The notes under the pieces: model-generated | The model's input: the letters and a program-made list of their open reading frames with translations, nothing else | Told to the model about the DNA's origin: nothing | Databases searched by the model: none | Assembly (NCBI GenBank): GCA_016297405.1 | Contig: JAEDGP010000023.1 | Span: 1 to 27,560 of the forward strand | Source: Treponema sp. | GTDB taxonomy: Bacteria > Spirochaetota > Spirochaetia > Treponematales > Treponemataceae | Length of the DNA: 27,560 nt | Direction of reading: 5' to 3' | Position numbers and translations under genes: made by a program | Part shown: positions 26,157 to 27,560 of the stretch, in pieces | Numbering within the stretch: the first letter of the stretch is position 1 | Layout of the letters: each line of letters begins with the position of its first letter

Positions 26157-26190
26157 ATAGATTCCGCCCATCAATTTGAGCGGAATCTAT
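26157..26190 (-). other. perfect 11-bp hairpin between the first two genes of the polyvalent operon
   Basis: ATAGATTCCGC (26157-26167) and GCGGAATCTAT (26180-26190) form a perfect stem with a 12-base loop. It starts ten bases past the upstream stop codon and ends six bases before the AGGGG site of the next gene. No T-run follows on the minus strand, so a terminator is unlikely. It may affect mRNA processing, stability or translation of the ArdC-N-like gene. Confidence 0.7.
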
Positions 26191-26199
26191 GAATGAGAA

Positions 26200-27560
26200 T
26201 TAAAGTGTGTAACCTTCATTTTCTCTTTTCTGTATTTTATTTTTTACCTGCCTGTCTGAATTAAAACTCTTGATTATCTCGTTTTTTTCTTTTTCTGCAT
26301 TGAAAACATAATCATTTAAGGACATTATTTTTTTGTCCTTTTCCATACCTTTTTTTTCATTTTCAAGAATCGGGGTTATTTCCTTAACGAATTCATCAAA
26401 GGCTTTTTTAGTCGCCATCACATTCAGTCCCTGATACCCATTGGCAAAATAGGCAGCAAGATATTTTCCACCCCGATCTATTACCAGAGTTTTGTCAGCC
26501 AAATACTTTTTGTCAGCAAGACCATTCCAGTTCTTTTCCTTACCTTTATGTTCCAATTTGTTGCTGTAGTCTATGAATTTTTCCGGCTTTTCCATTTGCT
26601 CAGGAAAAATAAATTGCGCCTGATGTATTTCGTTTGAATTTTTATCCTTGAAATTAAACCATACTCCTTTTTCACCACTCTTTTTTTGAGTCCCTGATGC
26701 AACAATGCTTTTTGTAGTTCCAACTACATTTGATTCATATCCAGATTCAATTTTTTTTATCTGTAACGGAATCAATTTATTCCCTTCTACCATAAATCCG
26801 GTATTTGCATTGTAGATTGGCACGCAGGTAACCTTTCCGTCTTCATCGGGAGCAAGCGGACTGTTCCCATTTTGTAAACCTTTCAAAATGAGGTTTGCAT
26901 TGTATGCTGGAATCCAATAACCTGTGAAATCTTTCTTTTCCAGGTTGTCCAATACATCCTTTGCGTTAGGATACTCATTTCTTGTCTTTTCCATGTTTTT
27001 TTCTCCTGTATGTTTATTTTGGTTTTCTGAAAATTTATTCTGACTTTCTTTATCTAATTTTGTTTCTAAAATGATATTTTTTTCGCTCATCAAGTCTTTC
27101 ATTGGAGTTGAAAGAAATTTTGACAAATCATTTCCAATAAGTTGTACATCATAAAAATTTTCTTGAATGTAATTCCAGGTCTCCTTGTTCCAATCAATTG
27201 CGTCCAACTTTACCTGTTCACCGTCAAGCTGTGCGATTTGTTCCAGAACCTTTTCTGCAATGTCTCCACAGATACGGCTGTGGATTTCACTCAATACAAG
27301 ATTTTCATCATCCTTAATATCCTGATAATTCGGGTCAGAAATAACTTCATTCCAGTACTTTGTGTTTCTGAATAGATCAAGACCCTTGTCCCAAAGTTCT
27401 GGATTTGTTTTCTGTGTGTAGGCATCCCAAAGATGTGTGTATTCGTGGACGGCGGCGTTTGAGTTCATGATTTCCGGATTCAGGTAAATTTTACCCTTGT
27501 GTACGAAACCGTAGATTTGTGAATTAACTATATAAGTCTGAATTTTTGAATTAACATAAT
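26200..27560 (-). CDS. zincin plus ArdC-like polyvalent protein, 5' end beyond the window
   Basis: The frame stays open from the window edge to the stop at 26200, so the first visible ATG at 27468 is not the true start. The residues before it (GFVHKGKIYLNPEI) match the giant protein. The N-terminal visible part holds a zincin segment with HEYTH, closely related to residues 1000-1150 of the giant. After about 27072 the sequence changes. A charged linker leads to a second part (about 26300-26994) with TGYWIPAYNANLILKGLQNG and later WFNFKDKNSNEIHQAQFIF, which I read as a diverged ArdC-N-like or related antirestriction domain. The C-terminus is basic. At 26994 an in-frame ATG has AGGAG eight bases upstream and could give a shorter product of 264 residues. 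It is the first visible gene of the operon. Confidence 0.72.
   Translation of the reverse strand, partial: YVNSKIQTYIVNSQIYGFVHKGKIYLNPEIMNSNAAVHEYTHLWDAYTQKTNPELWDKGLDLFRNTKYWNEVISDPNYQDIKDDENLVLSEIHSRICGDIAEKVLEQIAQLDGEQVKLDAIDWNKETWNYIQENFYDVQLIGNDLSKFLSTPMKDLMSEKNIILETKLDKESQNKFSENQNKHTGEKNMEKTRNEYPNAKDVLDNLEKKDFTGYWIPAYNANLILKGLQNGNSPLAPDEDGKVTCVPIYNANTGFMVEGNKLIPLQIKKIESGYESNVVGTTKSIVASGTQKKSGEKGVWFNFKDKNSNEIHQAQFIFPEQMEKPEKFIDYSNKLEHKGKEKNWNGLADKKYLADKTLVIDRGGKYLAAYFANGYQGLNVMATKKAFDEFVKEITPILENEKKGMEKDKKIMSLNDYVFNAEKEKNEIIKSFNSDRQVKNKIQKRENEGYTL
26992..27007 (-). promoter_or_regulatory. strong internal ribosome binding site and start codon
   Basis: Minus-strand AGGAG (27003-27007) lies eight bases before an ATG (26992-26994) that is in frame inside the zincin/ArdC-like gene, at the exact junction between its two parts. 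It may mark the original start of the second domain before the zincin segment was joined, or an active second start. Confidence 0.6.
27072..27514 (-). repeat. zincin segment, copy 2
   Basis: This is the partner of 21720-22168. Similarity is nearly continuous from GFVHKGKIYLNP through HEYTH to FLSTPMKDL. It ends abruptly on both sides: beyond 27514 the sequence is short-repeat AT-rich DNA, and before 27072 it is the linker to the internal start site. Confidence 0.85.

Noticed and set aside
27468..27468. ATG at 27468 as the start of the zincin/ArdC-like gene
   Set aside because: The frame is open upstream to the window edge, and the upstream residues are homologous to the giant protein. The codon is an internal Met inside the zincin motif region, without a ribosome site.
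1..27560. CRISPR array, rRNA genes or an integrase
   Set aside because: I saw no regularly spaced short repeats, no rRNA-like sequence and no tyrosine or serine recombinase in any frame. The only repeats found are those listed.

Overview
The window is AT-rich DNA that looks like part of an integrated conjugative element, probably from a spirochaete of the Treponema type. That assignment is an inference. It rests on three relaxed lipoboxes ending in S-C (positions 1937, 4536 and 12824), the overall base composition, and the mix of a Trb/VirB-like transfer operon with polyvalent defence-evasion proteins. No rRNA or housekeeping gene is present to confirm it.

Region 1 (1-10808, plus strand) begins with structured DNA resembling the right end of an IS200/IS605 element. 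An operon-like run follows: a coiled-coil membrane protein, TrbF/VirB8, TrbG/VirB9 (a lipoprotein), TrbI/VirB10, and a lipoprotein of about 2090 residues built of Ig-like repeats. The three Trb proteins form the periplasm-spanning core of a type IV secretion apparatus. The giant lipoprotein could be a surface protein for mating contact. No ATPase, coupling protein or relaxase lies in the window.

Region 2 (10809-14113) is an accessory patch. It holds a brnTA toxin-antitoxin pair, an IS30-like transposase remnant, a lipoprotein gene and a broken second copy of that gene's 3' end, an unpaired ribbon-helix-helix antitoxin, and a higBA-type pair. All three toxin-antitoxin loci have readable promoters with overlapping inverted or direct repeats, which suggests autoregulation.

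Region 3 (14114-27560, minus strand) is a tight four-gene operon, read from the right edge leftwards. First is a zincin plus ArdC-like protein whose start lies beyond the window. Next come an ArdC-N-like protein and a 3045-residue polyvalent protein. The giant combines a BECR-like region, a DUF2958-like region, a zincin, an N6-adenine methylase, an SNF2 helicase and a RadC/JAB domain. A 621-residue MuF-C protein is last. Proteins of this kind are thought to be co-delivered with conjugating DNA, or made early after entry, to protect it from recipient defences. The giant gene carries a 95-bp element with perfect 10-bp inverted ends in its reading frame, and its zincin segment is duplicated in the first gene of the operon.

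The plus-strand transfer operon and the minus-strand polyvalent operon point towards each other, with the toxin-antitoxin patch between them.
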